Positions 1-8,247 are shown, counted from the stretch's first letter. The stretch is 64,000 nucleotides of DNA from Paenalcaligenes hominis_A (GCF_041359055.1 NZ_JBGJKZ010000001.1:744001-808000); one strand, 5' to 3'. The notes: generated by a model from the sequence alone, not told the origin. Translations and numbers: made by a program.

Positions 1-1044
1 AATGGCCATGCCGCCCAAGTAAGACCCACCACCTAAGCCTATATTAATAACGGAGGTGTGCACGGCATTTACCATAGGGCCTGGGTGCGCCACACTAATA
101 ACTCTAGCCATCATTGCCGGGTTCATTGGTACCCCAGATAGACCGATTAAGATAACGCAGGCTATGGCAATCCATTGGTATTGTACTAACGAGCCCATTA
201 AAATTAAGGTCAGACTTAAAACACTAAGACCAGTCACCATAATAGCGCGGCTATAGCGATAAGCCAGACGACCAGTGATCGTGTTGCCAATAATATTAGC
301 GGCTCCGTACAGCATTAAAATCAGAGGCACCACTTGCATACTAAAGCCACTGATATGAGTCAAAATAGGTACAAAATAACTGAAAGCGGCAAAGCTAGCC
401 CCCAAGATTAAACAGCTTGTTAAACAGGCCTTCCAGTAGGCTGCTCTTTTAAATGACTCTAATTCTTTGGCTATATTTAATGAGCCTTGTTCTTGGAGTT
501 TAGGTAGGGTAGGCATTAAAGCTAGAAGACACATAAATACCAATATCGCTACCGATCCAAAACTGAGACGCCAGCCCCAGTACTCCGTCATAATGGTTGC
601 TAATGGTACCCCTACAACGTTAGAGATCATAAAACCACCGATAATCACTGAAGCGGCGCGGGGGCGTAAATGCGGTTCTACTAAAGCCATACTGGTGGCT
701 AAAGATAAACTTAAACAGCCTGCACAGAGCACGCCAGTGATAATGCGGATGGCAATTAGCGTAGTGTGGTCATTAATAAAAGCGCTAAATCCCTGCACAA
801 TGACATAGGCGCTTAATAAAACCAATAACGTTGGTCTATACGGGCTTTTAAAACGCAAAAATAAATAGGTAAGTATGGGGCCACCAACCATTACACCTAA
901 AGCAAAATAAGAAATAAGATGGCCGACCTCACCAATACTAATATTAAAAGCGTGAGATAAAGAGGTCATCATGCCAGCTACCATTAGCTCAGAGGTGCCA
1001 ATGGAAAATATAGCTAGGCCTAATATATAAACAACTAAAGGCAT
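1..1044 (-). CDS. MFS drug/sugar efflux transporter (AraJ/DHA1-like), C-terminus cut by window edge
   Basis: An inner-membrane proton-driven exporter of the major facilitator superfamily. The frame is open for 348 codons from the ATG at 1044 to base 1; DHA1 members are usually about 390-400 residues, so only the last 40-50 are missing. The N-terminus begins directly in the first membrane helix (MPLVVYILGLAIFSIGTSE), as in AraJ/YdhP/PbuE-type exporters. A basic RPRAA segment after the fourth or fifth helix and glycine-rich helices such as IGLGGG are family-like. The gene lies 129 bases downstream of a TetR repressor on the same strand, with repeated operator-like sites in the gap, so it is probably repressed by that protein. 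The substrate cannot be read from sequence; a drug, sugar or purine analogue is possible. Confidence 0.85.
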   Translation of the reverse strand, partial: MPLVVYILGLAIFSIGTSELMVAGMMTSLSHAFNISIGEVGHLISYFALGVMVGGPILTYLFLRFKSPYRPTLLVLLSAYVIVQGFSAFINDHTTLIAIRIITGVLCAGCLSLSLATSMALVEPHLRPRAASVIIGGFMISNVVGVPLATIMTEYWGWRLSFGSVAILVFMCLLALMPTLPKLQEQGSLNIAKELESFKRAAYWKACLTSCLILGASFAAFSYFVPILTHISGFSMQVVPLILMLYGAANIIGNTITGRLAYRYSRAIMVTGLSVLSLTLILMGSLVQYQWIAIACVILIGLSGVPMNPAMMARVISVAHPGPMVNAVHTSVINIGLGGGSYLGGMAI

Positions 1045-1068
1045 AAAGAGGCATTTCCTTAATGTTAT

Positions 1069-1139
1069 TTGAATAATCGTTACAAAAATAGCGGATAGAT
1101 TTAACGCGACTCATACCATCAAATGGAACGGTCGTTACA
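1069..1139 (-). promoter_or_regulatory. Two TetR-type operator copies upstream of the MFS gene
   Basis: Two 16-base semi-palindromes lie at 1069-1084 and 1124-1139. The second, TGGAACGGTCGTTACA on the plus strand, is nearly palindromic around AACG/CGTT. The first shares its right half, TCGTTACA, and the two sit in an 11-base direct repeat (TCGTTACAAAA) 55 bases apart. A third related site overlaps the tetR promoter at 1819-1834. This is the pattern of one repressor binding several sites; assignment to the adjacent TetR is inference. Confidence 0.55.
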
Positions 1140-1173
1140 AAATTAATGGTAAAAAAAAGTGGTTGTGATTATT

Positions 1174-1776
1174 TCAGAGACTGGCGAGTAAGCCAGTAAC
1201 GATATCATCAAGTACTTGTGGATCAGAGATATTATTATTTAAGACACGTAAACCGTAATAACCTGCTAAAAAGCCACGCGCTAAAGTGAGTGCTGGCGCA
1301 TGAGTGCTGAGCTCGTTAGTGGCTTGACCCTCGGCAAAAACAGCGGCTAAAGCCTGTTCTAGTCGTTGTCGGTATTCGTGATTGAGTGTATTAACAAACT
1401 GATCTTTGCTACCACGCTCTAGCGCAGAAAACAGAACCATGGCTTCGTGTTGCTCTGGTTGTTGAAAGTTTTCATTGAGCCCCCAGATGAGTAGCTTTTT
1501 TAAGCGTTCTTTGGGGGAGAGCGGTTGATTTAGAATGGTGAGTTGGGCTGCCATAGTTTGCTCGTGGCTGCGAAGTAAAGCCTGTTCGTATAAGGCTTGT
1601 TTGCTACCAAAAGCATTGTAGAGGCTGCCTCGGCCAAGGCCTGTACCGTCGCACAGGTCTTGGGCAGAGGCCCCGGCAAAACCATGTTCACTGAATACCG
1701 CAACGGCCGCATCAATGACGGCTTCGTCCTCGAATTGTCGTGGTCTACCTTGAGTAGTGGGTTTATCGGTGCTCAT
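1174..1776 (-). CDS. TetR/AcrR-family transcriptional repressor
   Basis: A 200-residue regulator. The N-terminal helix-turn-helix (about residues 16-60) shows the TetR pattern: an AVFSEHGFAGAS helix, then GLGRGSLYNAFGSK, where the recognition helix ends in YNAFGSK and LYEQAL follows. The C-terminal half is variable and would hold the ligand pocket and dimer interface, so the inducer cannot be predicted. It sits head-to-tail upstream of the MFS exporter. A near-consensus promoter (TTGACT, 17 bases, TATAAT on the minus strand at 1806-1834) overlaps an operator-like palindrome, which suggests autorepression. The ATG at 1776 has no clear Shine-Dalgarno sequence, but no better in-frame start is visible. 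Confidence 0.88.
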   Translation of the reverse strand: MSTDKPTTQGRPRQFEDEAVIDAAVAVFSEHGFAGASAQDLCDGTGLGRGSLYNAFGSKQALYEQALLRSHEQTMAAQLTILNQPLSPKERLKKLLIWGLNENFQQPEQHEAMVLFSALERGSKDQFVNTLNHEYRQRLEQALAAVFAEGQATNELSTHAPALTLARGFLAGYYGLRVLNNNISDPQVLDDIVTGLLASL

Positions 1777-1805
1777 GGTGTTGCATTCAATTCAATAAGA
1801 ATACC

Positions 1806-1834
1806 ATTATACTGGTTATGGAACGATCAGTCAA
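1806..1834 (-). promoter_or_regulatory. tetR promoter with overlapping operator
   Basis: On the minus strand a -35 TTGACT (1829-1834) and a -10 TATAAT (1806-1811) are separated by exactly 17 bases, a near-perfect sigma-70 promoter. The 16-base motif TTGACTGATCGTTCCA (1819-1834, minus strand) covers the -35 and part of the spacer and matches the two sites upstream of the MFS gene, so a bound repressor would block polymerase. Confidence 0.75.
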
Positions 1835-1864
1835 GAACTTTTGGTGCAAATATTAAGGCTTAGT

Positions 1865-2623
1865 TTAGCGGAAATAAACACAAATACGCTGACCATTTAA
1901 TTCATGTACTTGCATAGGGATTTCATAGAGCTCAGTCAGCACTTGGCTAGTAATAATTTGCTCTGCAGTGCCTTGAAACGCTAATTGACCACGACGCATA
2001 GCAATAATATGGTCGGCATAACACGAAGCAAAGTTAATATCATGCAAGACAACGACGACCGTTTTGCCTTTTTCATCGGCCGCACGGCGTAATAATTGCA
2101 TCATGCCAACTGCATGGTGTATATCGATATTGTTTAACGGTTCATCTAACAGCACATAGTCTGTGTCTTGGCACATCACCATCGCTACGTAGGCACGCTG
2201 ACGTTGCCCACCCGATAGCTCATCTAAATGGCGATACTGGTAGGGTTCCAAATTAAGGTAATGAATAGCTTCATCGATACGCTCTTGATCTATGGCCGTG
2301 AGGCGACCTCCAGAGTGGGGGAAGCGACCAAAAGCGACGAGGTCCCGTACGGTGAGCCTGAGAGTGGATTCATTATGTTGACGCAATATGGAGAGACGTT
2401 TAGCAAGTTCGACACTAGGGGTGTGCTTAATATCAAGACCATCGATTGCCACGCTACCGGTGCTCATGGGAGTTAAACGGCTGATCATGGATAACAGCGT
2501 AGATTTACCTGCTCCATTTGGGCCAATAATGGCTGTGAGCCCCCCTTTGCTGATCTGTACACTCACCTGATCCACAACGAGTGTGTCATGGTATTTTTTG
2601 CTGAGGTTTTGTGTACTGATCAC
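1865..2623 (-). CDS. ceuD: Iron-siderophore ABC transporter ATP-binding protein (FecE/CeuD type)
   Basis: The cytoplasmic ATPase of the importer, 252 residues. Walker A is GPNGAGKS (about residues 34-41), the signature is LSGGQRQRAYVAM and Walker B is YVLLDEPLNNID, followed by the switch-region HDINFA; this is the siderophore-uptake class of ABC ATPases. The start is a GTG whose GTGA overlaps the stop of the upstream permease gene by four bases, so the two are translationally coupled. It is the last of four genes transcribed leftward. No terminator is obvious between its stop and the tetR promoter. The gene symbol follows the Campylobacter Ceu system by analogy. Confidence 0.92.
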   Translation of the reverse strand: MISTQNLSKKYHDTLVVDQVSVQISKGGLTAIIGPNGAGKSTLLSMISRLTPMSTGSVAIDGLDIKHTPSVELAKRLSILRQHNESTLRLTVRDLVAFGRFPHSGGRLTAIDQERIDEAIHYLNLEPYQYRHLDELSGGQRQRAYVAMVMCQDTDYVLLDEPLNNIDIHHAVGMMQLLRRAADEKGKTVVVVLHDINFASCYADHIIAMRRGQLAFQGTAEQIITSQVLTELYEIPMQVHELNGQRICVYFR

Positions 2624-3579
2624 TGCTTAACTCCACGTAATAACAACATAATAAATAAGACTCCCCCGACTAATTCAATTGTCATCGCTAAAGGTAGACT
2701 AGAGTGCAATACTTGCTCAAATATAACTTGGCCCCCGACCAAACAGATGATGCCAGCCAGTATGCTAGTAGGAAATGTCCAGCGGTGCAGATGTGTGCCT
2801 GTTAGCCAGTAAGCCAAATTAGCTACGACCAGCCCAAAGAAAAGCATGGGGCCGACCAAAGCGGTACTAATAGAAATCAACACGCAAATAGCAGCCATAA
2901 CTAGGGTGACTATTTTGCTATAAGGCACCCCCAAATTAATAGCCACATCTCGGCCTAGGCTTAAAACATCCAGTGAGCGTCGTAATATAACCAGCACTGC
3001 AGCGCAGAGGATTACACCACCAAATCCTAACCATAACAGTGATAAATTAATGCGATTGAAGTTGGCTAGACTGTTGGCTGATTGAATGGAAAACTCAGTC
3101 GGATCTGTAATACGCAGAGCCAGCTCTGCTAGTTCACGGAAAAAAATACCCCCGACTAAACCCAGCAGTATCAGCACATGTAAGCCGCGTATAGATCGAT
3201 TAAAAAGTAGCTGAAATAGGATGAGCGCTATAGCCACCATGGTCACCACTTCTAGTAGGAATCGTAGCTCTGGAGCGCCATTTAAACCGCTTTTAGCACT
3301 CCATAATGTTAATCCCACGGAGTGCACCAACATATACAGCACATCAAAACCCATTAATGAGGGGGTTAAAATTCGACTATGGGTAATGGTTTGAAAAGCA
3401 ATGGTAGCTAAGCCCATGGCGATAGCCACTAGGAGCATGGCTAAAAGCCGTTTGCCTCGGTGCTGTAAAATAAACTCCCAATCCGTTTGCACATTGATCG
3501 TCATAAAACTGACTATGCTGAGCACTGCAAATAAAAGGGTCATACTAAAAAGGACTTGGCCTCGTCGAGTTAAGCCCAT
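2620..3579 (-). CDS. ceuC: Iron-siderophore ABC transporter permease (FecCD family), second subunit
   Basis: An inner-membrane permease of 319 residues with about nine to ten hydrophobic helices, typical of the FecCD/BtuC fold. The segment LSLGRDVAINLGVPYSK matches the coupling region that contacts the ATPase, and the nearby GPMLFFGLVVANLA helix is conserved in the family. It overlaps the preceding permease by ten bases and the ATPase by four. In such importers two different permease chains form a heterodimer, so this gene and the neighbouring permease are expected to work together. The ATG at 3579 is used. Confidence 0.9.
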   Translation of the reverse strand: MGLTRRGQVLFSMTLLFAVLSIVSFMTINVQTDWEFILQHRGKRLLAMLLVAIAMGLATIAFQTITHSRILTPSLMGFDVLYMLVHSVGLTLWSAKSGLNGAPELRFLLEVVTMVAIALILFQLLFNRSIRGLHVLILLGLVGGIFFRELAELALRITDPTEFSIQSANSLANFNRINLSLLWLGFGGVILCAAVLVILRRSLDVLSLGRDVAINLGVPYSKIVTLVMAAICVLISISTALVGPMLFFGLVVANLAYWLTGTHLHRWTFPTSILAGIICLVGGQVIFEQVLHSSLPLAMTIELVGGVLFIMLLLRGVKQ

Positions 3580-4568
3580 TGTTTATGCCCTCTTAGTAAA
3601 ATAATTAAAAAAACAGCACTGCCTACAATAGAAAGTAGCGTAGCGGAAGGGACCTCATAGGGGTGGATAAGCAATCGACCGACTAAGTCTGCCCCTAGCA
3701 TTAGGGCCGAACCTGAACCGGCTACGAGTGGAATAGCACGTCTTAAATTATCGCCGGTGATTAAGCGCACACCATTGGGCACGATAAGGCCAATAAAAGG
3801 CAAAATACCAGCAGTAATCACAACACTGGCACTCACCATAGAGATTAGCAGTACACCTAGGGCCATGAGCCGACCATAATTCACACCTACATTGGCGGCA
3901 AAGTCTTGGCCCATTCCAATAACGGTGAATCTATCGGCCAATACCATAGCTAAAAACGTCATTGCTGCGGCTGCCCAGAGCAGCTCGTAACGCCCACGTA
4001 AAATAGTAGAGAAATCGCCGCTACTCCAATTACGCAACGCTTGGCTAAGCTCAAACTGATGGGCCAGTAAACAGCTAGTTGCATACAGTACACCTGCTAA
4101 GACCAAACCCACTAGAGGCACGATCAGAGCAGAACGCAAGGGGATGCGTTGCAAGATGCTTAAAAACAGCGTTGTTCCGAGCAGAGCAAACACAGTAGTG
4201 ATGCTAAATTTTAGCCATAAAGCCATACTCGGGGCGATAATGCTGCACACCACTAGGCCTAAGGTAGCTGCCTCTGTGGTTCCTACCAACGAGGTGTCTA
4301 CTAAACGGTTACGTGCCAGCATTTGCAATATCAAGCCAGACACCGCTAAAGCGGCTCCGCTTAAAATCAGAGCCAAAGTACGAGGCCATCGGCTAACAAA
4401 CAATAACTGTGTCACTCTGTCATCGGGCTGTGTAAACAGGTGCAGCAATTTCATGCTGCTTGCGCCCACATTTAAACTAGTAATAGCCAGAGTAATAATA
4501 AGTGCAATTAAGCCCAGACCCCACCAAAAAAGGCGGGGCTGAGAGGGGGCGGGGGCGAGAGCAGACAT
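3570..4568 (-). CDS. ceuB: Iron-siderophore ABC transporter permease (FecCD family), first subunit
   Basis: A 332-residue FecCD-type permease. It has the family hallmarks SRWPRTLALILSGAALAVSG (the (S/R)xPR start of helix 2), GMGQDFAANVGVNYGR (coupling region) and GLIVPNGVRLITG. Its ATG at 4568 directly follows the stop codon of the binding-protein gene with no intervening base, which implies coupled translation. It should pair with the second permease to form the membrane channel of a ferric-siderophore importer. Confidence 0.92.
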   Translation of the reverse strand: MSALAPAPSQPRLFWWGLGLIALIITLAITSLNVGASSMKLLHLFTQPDDRVTQLLFVSRWPRTLALILSGAALAVSGLILQMLARNRLVDTSLVGTTEAATLGLVVCSIIAPSMALWLKFSITTVFALLGTTLFLSILQRIPLRSALIVPLVGLVLAGVLYATSCLLAHQFELSQALRNWSSGDFSTILRGRYELLWAAAAMTFLAMVLADRFTVIGMGQDFAANVGVNYGRLMALGVLLISMVSASVVITAGILPFIGLIVPNGVRLITGDNLRRAIPLVAGSGSALMLGADLVGRLLIHPYEVPSATLLSIVGSAVFLIILLRGHKQWA

Positions 4569-5501
4569 TTATTTGGCAAAAATGCTCAATAGGTGATCTA
4601 CACTGTTTTGCATAACACGTATGCCGCTGTTATCAAGCAAATACCAACTGATGGGCTCTAAATAGACAATTTGATCTTTAGAGCCAGCGTTCGTGGCTTT
4701 GATTAGCTCGTTGTCCATCATTTGTTTAGCGGCAACCCCTTCGCGGTTAATCGCTGCATCCCGGTCCATCACAAAGATCCAGTCGGGGTTGGCCTCTAGT
4801 AAAAACTCATAAGATACAGACTGACCATGACGACCTACTTTTAAATCAGAAACGGCGGGTGTTACACCAAACACATCATGAATCATGCCGAAACGAGTCC
4901 CAATACCAAAAGCACTCATTTTGCCACCTGAGGTCAGCAACGTGATGCCTGTGCCTTGATCTTTGCTTTGCTGCTGCAACGCCTCAACCGAGGTTTTTAA
5001 TTGAGTGCTTAGCGCAGTGGCTTGTTCTTGACGGTCGAAAATTTCCCCAAGGATTTCGGTGTTACGTATGACACTACCTAACATGTCATTAGGGTTTGGG
5101 GTGAGGTCTAAGGTAGGCCCGTATTGGGTTACTTCCTCGTAAGTGCCGGCTCCGCGACGGCCTAGAATAATTAAATCGGGCTTGAGGTTTTTTAAGGCTT
5201 CAAAGTCGGGCTCAAACAGTGTGCCGACTTTAACAAAACGATTGTCAGCGTATTCTTTTAACATAGGAGGAACCACTGCCGAGCTTGGAATCCCCTGTGC
5301 TTGTACGCCTAAGGCAGCCATGGTGTCTAAGGTTGACCAGTCGAGTACCGCAACGGTTTTGGGCTGTTTTTGTACCTGAGTTGTACCCTGAGCATGCTCA
5401 ATGCTTAGTGTTTCTTGAGCCTGTGCAGTAGAAAGAGCACTGCTAACTAATAAAATAGCCAATGGAAGAAATGGGGAAAAAGCAGATAAACGCATATGCA
5501 T
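4569..5501 (-). CDS. ceuE: Periplasmic ferric-catecholate-binding protein (CeuE/FatB/YclQ-like)
   Basis: The 310-residue substrate-binding protein. It opens with a signal peptide (hydrophobic core LPLAILLVSSALS, cleavage near AQAQ) and has no lipobox cysteine. The C-terminal half carries the CeuE-like blocks RFGMIHDVFGV, KVGRHGQSVSYEF and ISWYL. His225 and Tyr287 occupy the places of the CeuE His and Tyr that complete iron coordination of tetradentate catecholates. I infer uptake of bis-catecholate or linear enterobactin-type iron complexes. A GAGG ribosome-binding site lies six bases before the ATG at 5501, supporting this start over the ATG two codons later. A Fur-like site lies upstream. 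No TonB receptor or siderophore biosynthesis gene is in the window. Confidence 0.88.
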   Translation of the reverse strand: MHMRLSAFSPFLPLAILLVSSALSTAQAQETLSIEHAQGTTQVQKQPKTVAVLDWSTLDTMAALGVQAQGIPSSAVVPPMLKEYADNRFVKVGTLFEPDFEALKNLKPDLIILGRRGAGTYEEVTQYGPTLDLTPNPNDMLGSVIRNTEILGEIFDRQEQATALSTQLKTSVEALQQQSKDQGTGITLLTSGGKMSAFGIGTRFGMIHDVFGVTPAVSDLKVGRHGQSVSYEFLLEANPDWIFVMDRDAAINREGVAAKQMMDNELIKATNAGSKDQIVYLEPISWYLLDNSGIRVMQNSVDHLLSIFAK

Positions 5502-5555
5502 AGCGAACCTCAGTCTAAGCCATTAATCGATTTGTAAATGATAGGGTTGCTATTT

Positions 5556-5577
5556 TATATGAGAATGATTTTTATTT
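5556..5577 (-). promoter_or_regulatory. Fur-box-like site upstream of the iron importer operon
   Basis: The stretch TATGAGAATGATTTTTATTT is close to the Fur consensus: GAGAATGAT matches eight of nine positions of the GATAATGAT half-site. On the minus strand it reads AATCATTCTCATATAAAA and includes a possible -10 TATAAA, so Fur binding would cover the promoter. It lies about 55-75 bases before the binding-protein start. Confidence 0.65.
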
Positions 5578-5658
5578 GTGGTTTATGGCTTAGTGCGGTG
5601 TTCTCAGCGCTGAGGGGCTTTTTTGAGGGAGCAAGGAAGCTAATCAGCACCATAAGCT

Positions 5659-5699
5659 AAAAAACCCAAAAAACTGGATTGGGATCCTGTTTTTTGGGT
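5659..5699 (-). terminator. Rho-independent terminator of uup
   Basis: An 11-base-pair stem pairs 5664-5674 (ACCCAAAAAAC) with 5689-5699 (GTTTTTTGGGT), and the loop can pair further as GGAT/ATCC. Read on the minus strand, the stem is followed at once by TTTTTAGC. It begins about 27 bases after the uup stop codon. Confidence 0.75.
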
Positions 5700-5725
5700 G
5701 CTTGGAAGCTGCTTTGTTAAGGTGG

Positions 5726-7522
5726 CTATTGCTCTAGGGTTTCCCAACGCTCAAAGAGTTCGAGTAGTTGAGTTTCTAAAGTTGCTAGCTCCTCATGTAT
5801 AGCTTCGGCTTTGGTATTACCGTCTGCATAAATAGAGGGGTCGGCCAGCTGTTCAGCTAATGCGGTTTGCTTGGCTTCTAAGGCCGCAATTTTCTCGGGC
5901 AGTTCAGCCAGTTCGCGTTCTTCCCAAGGGGCCAGTTTATTTTTGGTCGGTGCAGGCTTAGCCGCGTTTTTAGGGGTATCTGTCTTAGGCTTTTCTATAG
6001 TTGTAGGTGTGGTTGAAACAGTAGTCGGCTTGGGGCGTTGTGCCAACCAGTCGTCATAACCTCCTATATACTCCCCCCATTTGCCATTCCCTTCAGCGGC
6101 GATGACTTGAGTCACCACATTATTTAAAAAAGCACGATCATGACTAACTAACATGACAGTACCCGTGTATTCGGTAAGTAGTTGTTCAAGTAGCTCTAGG
6201 GTTTCAATATCTAGGTCGTTGGTGGGCTCATCTAAAACCAAAACATTCGTTGGTTGAGCGAACATACGGGCCAAGGCTAAACGGGCACGTTCCCCCCCAG
6301 ATAGCGTTTTGACTGGGGAGTGGGCACGAGCAGCAGGGAAGAGAAAGTCTTCTAAGTAGCTCATGACGTGTTTGCGTTGATCACCAATTTCAATCCATTC
6401 CGTACCCGGGCTAATGGTTTCGACTAGGCTAGCATTTTCATCCAGATTGGCGCGCATTTGATCAAAATACCCAATGGTAAGCTGAGTGCCGTGTTTAACA
6501 TGGCCTTGGGTTGGCGTGTGTAAACCCAGCAAAATGCGGAGTAGTGTTGTTTTACCAGCCCCATTTGGCCCAATAAAACCAATGCGATCCCCACGCATGA
6601 TCACCGTAGAAAAGTCGTCGATTAAGAGGTGATCGTCAAACTGTTGGCGGATATGTTCAGCCTCAATCACAATTCGACCGGATTTACGTCCTTCGGCAAT
6701 GGCAAAGTTAACGTTACCACTGCGCTCACGGCGTGCCGCTCGTTCGCGTCGTAAAGCCTCTAATCGACGTACACGGCCTTCATCGCGCGTACGCCGGGCT
6801 TGGACCCCAGTGCGAATCCAGACTTCTTCTTGGGCTAAAAACTTATCAAACTTCGCATTTTGTTGAGCCTCTGATTCGAGCCACTCGGCTTTACGCTCTT
6901 GCCAACGTGTGAAATTGCCTGGGAAGCTGAATAGTTGACCTCGATCTAACTCAATAATACGGGTTGCTACTGCGTCTAAAAACGCTCGGTCGTGGGTGAT
7001 GACAATTACACTTCCTCTGAATTGTTTCAGCTGTTGCTCTAGCCACAAAATACCCTCGAAGTCGAGGTGGTTGGTAGGCTCATCGAGCAGTAATAGGTCG
7101 GGCTCGTCTGCCATGGCTTTGGCTAAAGCGACACGTTTGCGTGTTCCTCCGGAGAGCGCGTCAGTTAGTGCCTCGCCGTCAAGCCCTAGCTGGTCAATTA
7201 GTGCACCGACACGACCTACACGTTGCCAGTCTTCAGTTTCTGCATAATCACCACATAAGTAGTCGTAAATACTTATCTGAGGGGGTAAAGCGGGCTCTTG
7301 CTCTACGGTAGCAACACGCAAGCCGCTTTTGAACATAATTTCGCCTTCGTCGGGCTGAAAGCGTTGATCGATAAGCTTTAGTAATGAAGATTTGCCCGTG
7401 CCATTACGTCCAATTAACCCGCAGCGTTCATTATCGTGAATGATTAGATCGGCTTTATCTAAGAGAGGATAGTGTCCAAAAGCGAGTTGGACGCGGTTCA
7501 AGGTCACTAAATGAATAGACAT
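5726..7522 (-). CDS. uup: ABC-F family ATPase Uup
   Basis: A soluble protein with two ABC ATPase domains and no membrane segment; ABC-F proteins act on ribosomes or nucleic acids rather than in transport. Domain 1 has Walker A GRNGTGKS (about 38-45), signature LSGGTRKR and LLLLDEPTNHLD. The linker about 205-270 is rich in Arg and Glu, as in the P-site tRNA-interaction motif. Domain 2 has GPNGAGKT (about 318-325), LSGGERAR and LVLDEPTNDLD. A charged C-terminal coiled coil (about 525-598, after a Pro/Thr/Lys-rich linker) is characteristic of Uup and separates it from EttA and YheS. I prefer the ATG at 7522 over the GTG two codons upstream because it gives a family-like N-terminus (MSIHLVTLNRVQLAFG). 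Neither start has a strong ribosome-binding site. Confidence 0.9.
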   Translation of the reverse strand: MSIHLVTLNRVQLAFGHYPLLDKADLIIHDNERCGLIGRNGTGKSSLLKLIDQRFQPDEGEIMFKSGLRVATVEQEPALPPQISIYDYLCGDYAETEDWQRVGRVGALIDQLGLDGEALTDALSGGTRKRVALAKAMADEPDLLLLDEPTNHLDFEGILWLEQQLKQFRGSVIVITHDRAFLDAVATRIIELDRGQLFSFPGNFTRWQERKAEWLESEAQQNAKFDKFLAQEEVWIRTGVQARRTRDEGRVRRLEALRRERAARRERSGNVNFAIAEGRKSGRIVIEAEHIRQQFDDHLLIDDFSTVIMRGDRIGFIGPNGAGKTTLLRILLGLHTPTQGHVKHGTQLTIGYFDQMRANLDENASLVETISPGTEWIEIGDQRKHVMSYLEDFLFPAARAHSPVKTLSGGERARLALARMFAQPTNVLVLDEPTNDLDIETLELLEQLLTEYTGTVMLVSHDRAFLNNVVTQVIAAEGNGKWGEYIGGYDDWLAQRPKPTTVSTTPTTIEKPKTDTPKNAAKPAPTKNKLAPWEERELAELPEKIAALEAKQTALAEQLADPSIYADGNTKAEAIHEELATLETQLLELFERWETLEQ

Positions 7523-7541
7523 AGGCACACAAAAATAAAAA

Positions 7542-7570
7542 ATGAAATAGGTTTACACGCAGGGTACAAT
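7542..7570 (+). promoter_or_regulatory. rnpB promoter
   Basis: A -10 TACAAT (7565-7570) lies seven bases before the presumed 5' end of RNase P RNA. An ATGAAA at 7542-7547 is a weak -35 at 17-base spacing. The assignment rests on position relative to rnpB. Confidence 0.6.
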
Positions 7571-7576
7571 AGTGCT

Positions 7577-7976
7577 GTGGGGCAGGTCGGGCAATCGCGT
7601 TAATGTATTTTAACGAGGAAGGTCCGGACTCCATAGAGCAAGATAGCGGCTAACAGCCGTCTGGCGACTCGAAAGACAAGCCAAGGACTAGGGCCACAGA
7701 GACGAGACTGCGTTGGGGGCATATCTATTATATATGCACTGGTACGGCCATCTCCGTACTGCTTAGTTGATTTTCAACTATAACAATGCAGGGTGAAACG
7801 CGGTAACCTCTATCTGGAGCAACATCAAATAGGCATGCGCGGGGTTCTCCCCACAGGGCGGCTCGTCTCAGCATGCGGGTAGATGGCTCGAGCCCATAAG
7901 CAATTATGGGCCTAGACGAATGATTGCCAGCCTTAGGGCTTACAAAATCCGGCCTATAGACCTGTTCCACTTTTCC
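7577..7976 (+). ncRNA. rnpB: RNase P RNA (class A)
   Basis: The catalytic RNA of ribonuclease P, which trims tRNA 5' leaders. Conserved blocks are visible: GAGGAAGGTCCGGACTCC and CATAGAGCA near 7614-7640 (CR-I), GGGTGAAACGCGGTAACC near 7791-7808, and the 3' block AATGATTGCCAGCC with TTACAAAATCCGGCCTATAG at 7919-7958. The ends form helix P1: GTGGGGCAGGTC (7577-7588) pairs with GACCTGTTCCAC (7959-7970) using two G-U pairs. The length of about 400 bases fits the family. Exact ends are estimated from P1 and the upstream promoter. Confidence 0.95.
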
Positions 7977-8030
7977 CCACCAGTTTGCCTTTGTGCAAAA
8001 ATCAAGTGTTAATAAATGTAATAAACATAT

Positions 8031-8058
8031 CGCCGTCGTGAATAACCGCGGCGTTTTT
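8031..8058 (+). terminator. Probable rnpB terminator
   Basis: CGCCG (8031-8035) pairs with CGGCG (8049-8053), and TTTTTATTTT follows immediately. The stem is short but the U-tract is good. It lies about 60 bases after the RNA's P1 helix. Confidence 0.55.
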
Positions 8059-8182
8059 ATTTTAATAATGCACTTGAAAACCTCGGGGCAATACATTGAT
8101 TTATCAAGTTTTTTGATTGAGCTCATACCTAAGCAATGCAAGCTAAGTAGTTGTTGTCATTGCAAAACTTTGGTTTTGAGCC

Positions 8183-8211
8183 TTGACCAGTTTTGATGCA
8201 TGGCTTAGAGT
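8183..8211 (+). promoter_or_regulatory. dcw cluster promoter (Pmra)
   Basis: TTGACC (8183-8188) and TAGAGT (8206-8211) are separated by 17 bases. Transcription would start near 8218, inside the TGGG repeat array. This is the only convincing promoter between rnpB and mraZ. Confidence 0.55.
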
Positions 8212-8245
8212 GGGAAAAAGTGGGGTTTAGTGTAAATGGATGGGG
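8211..8245 (+). promoter_or_regulatory. MraZ operator: TGGGN repeats at 10-base intervals
   Basis: TGGGA at 8211, TGGGG at 8221 and TGGGG at 8241 are spaced by exact multiples of ten bases, with a degenerate TGTAA filling the 8231 position. MraZ is known to bind TGGGN direct repeats separated by five bases, upstream of its own gene. The array overlaps the predicted transcription start, so it should mediate autorepression of the dcw cluster. Confidence 0.75.
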
Positions 8246-8247
8246 CC

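Noticed and set aside
4144..4542. A 132-codon plus-strand frame inside the iron permease gene
   Set aside because: Antisense shadow of a well-conserved permease, with no ribosome-binding site and a composition unlike a real protein.
7728..8141. A 137-codon open frame on the minus strand across RNase P RNA
   Set aside because: It lies mostly within rnpB, whose conserved blocks and P1 helix are clear, and its translation looks like no protein family.
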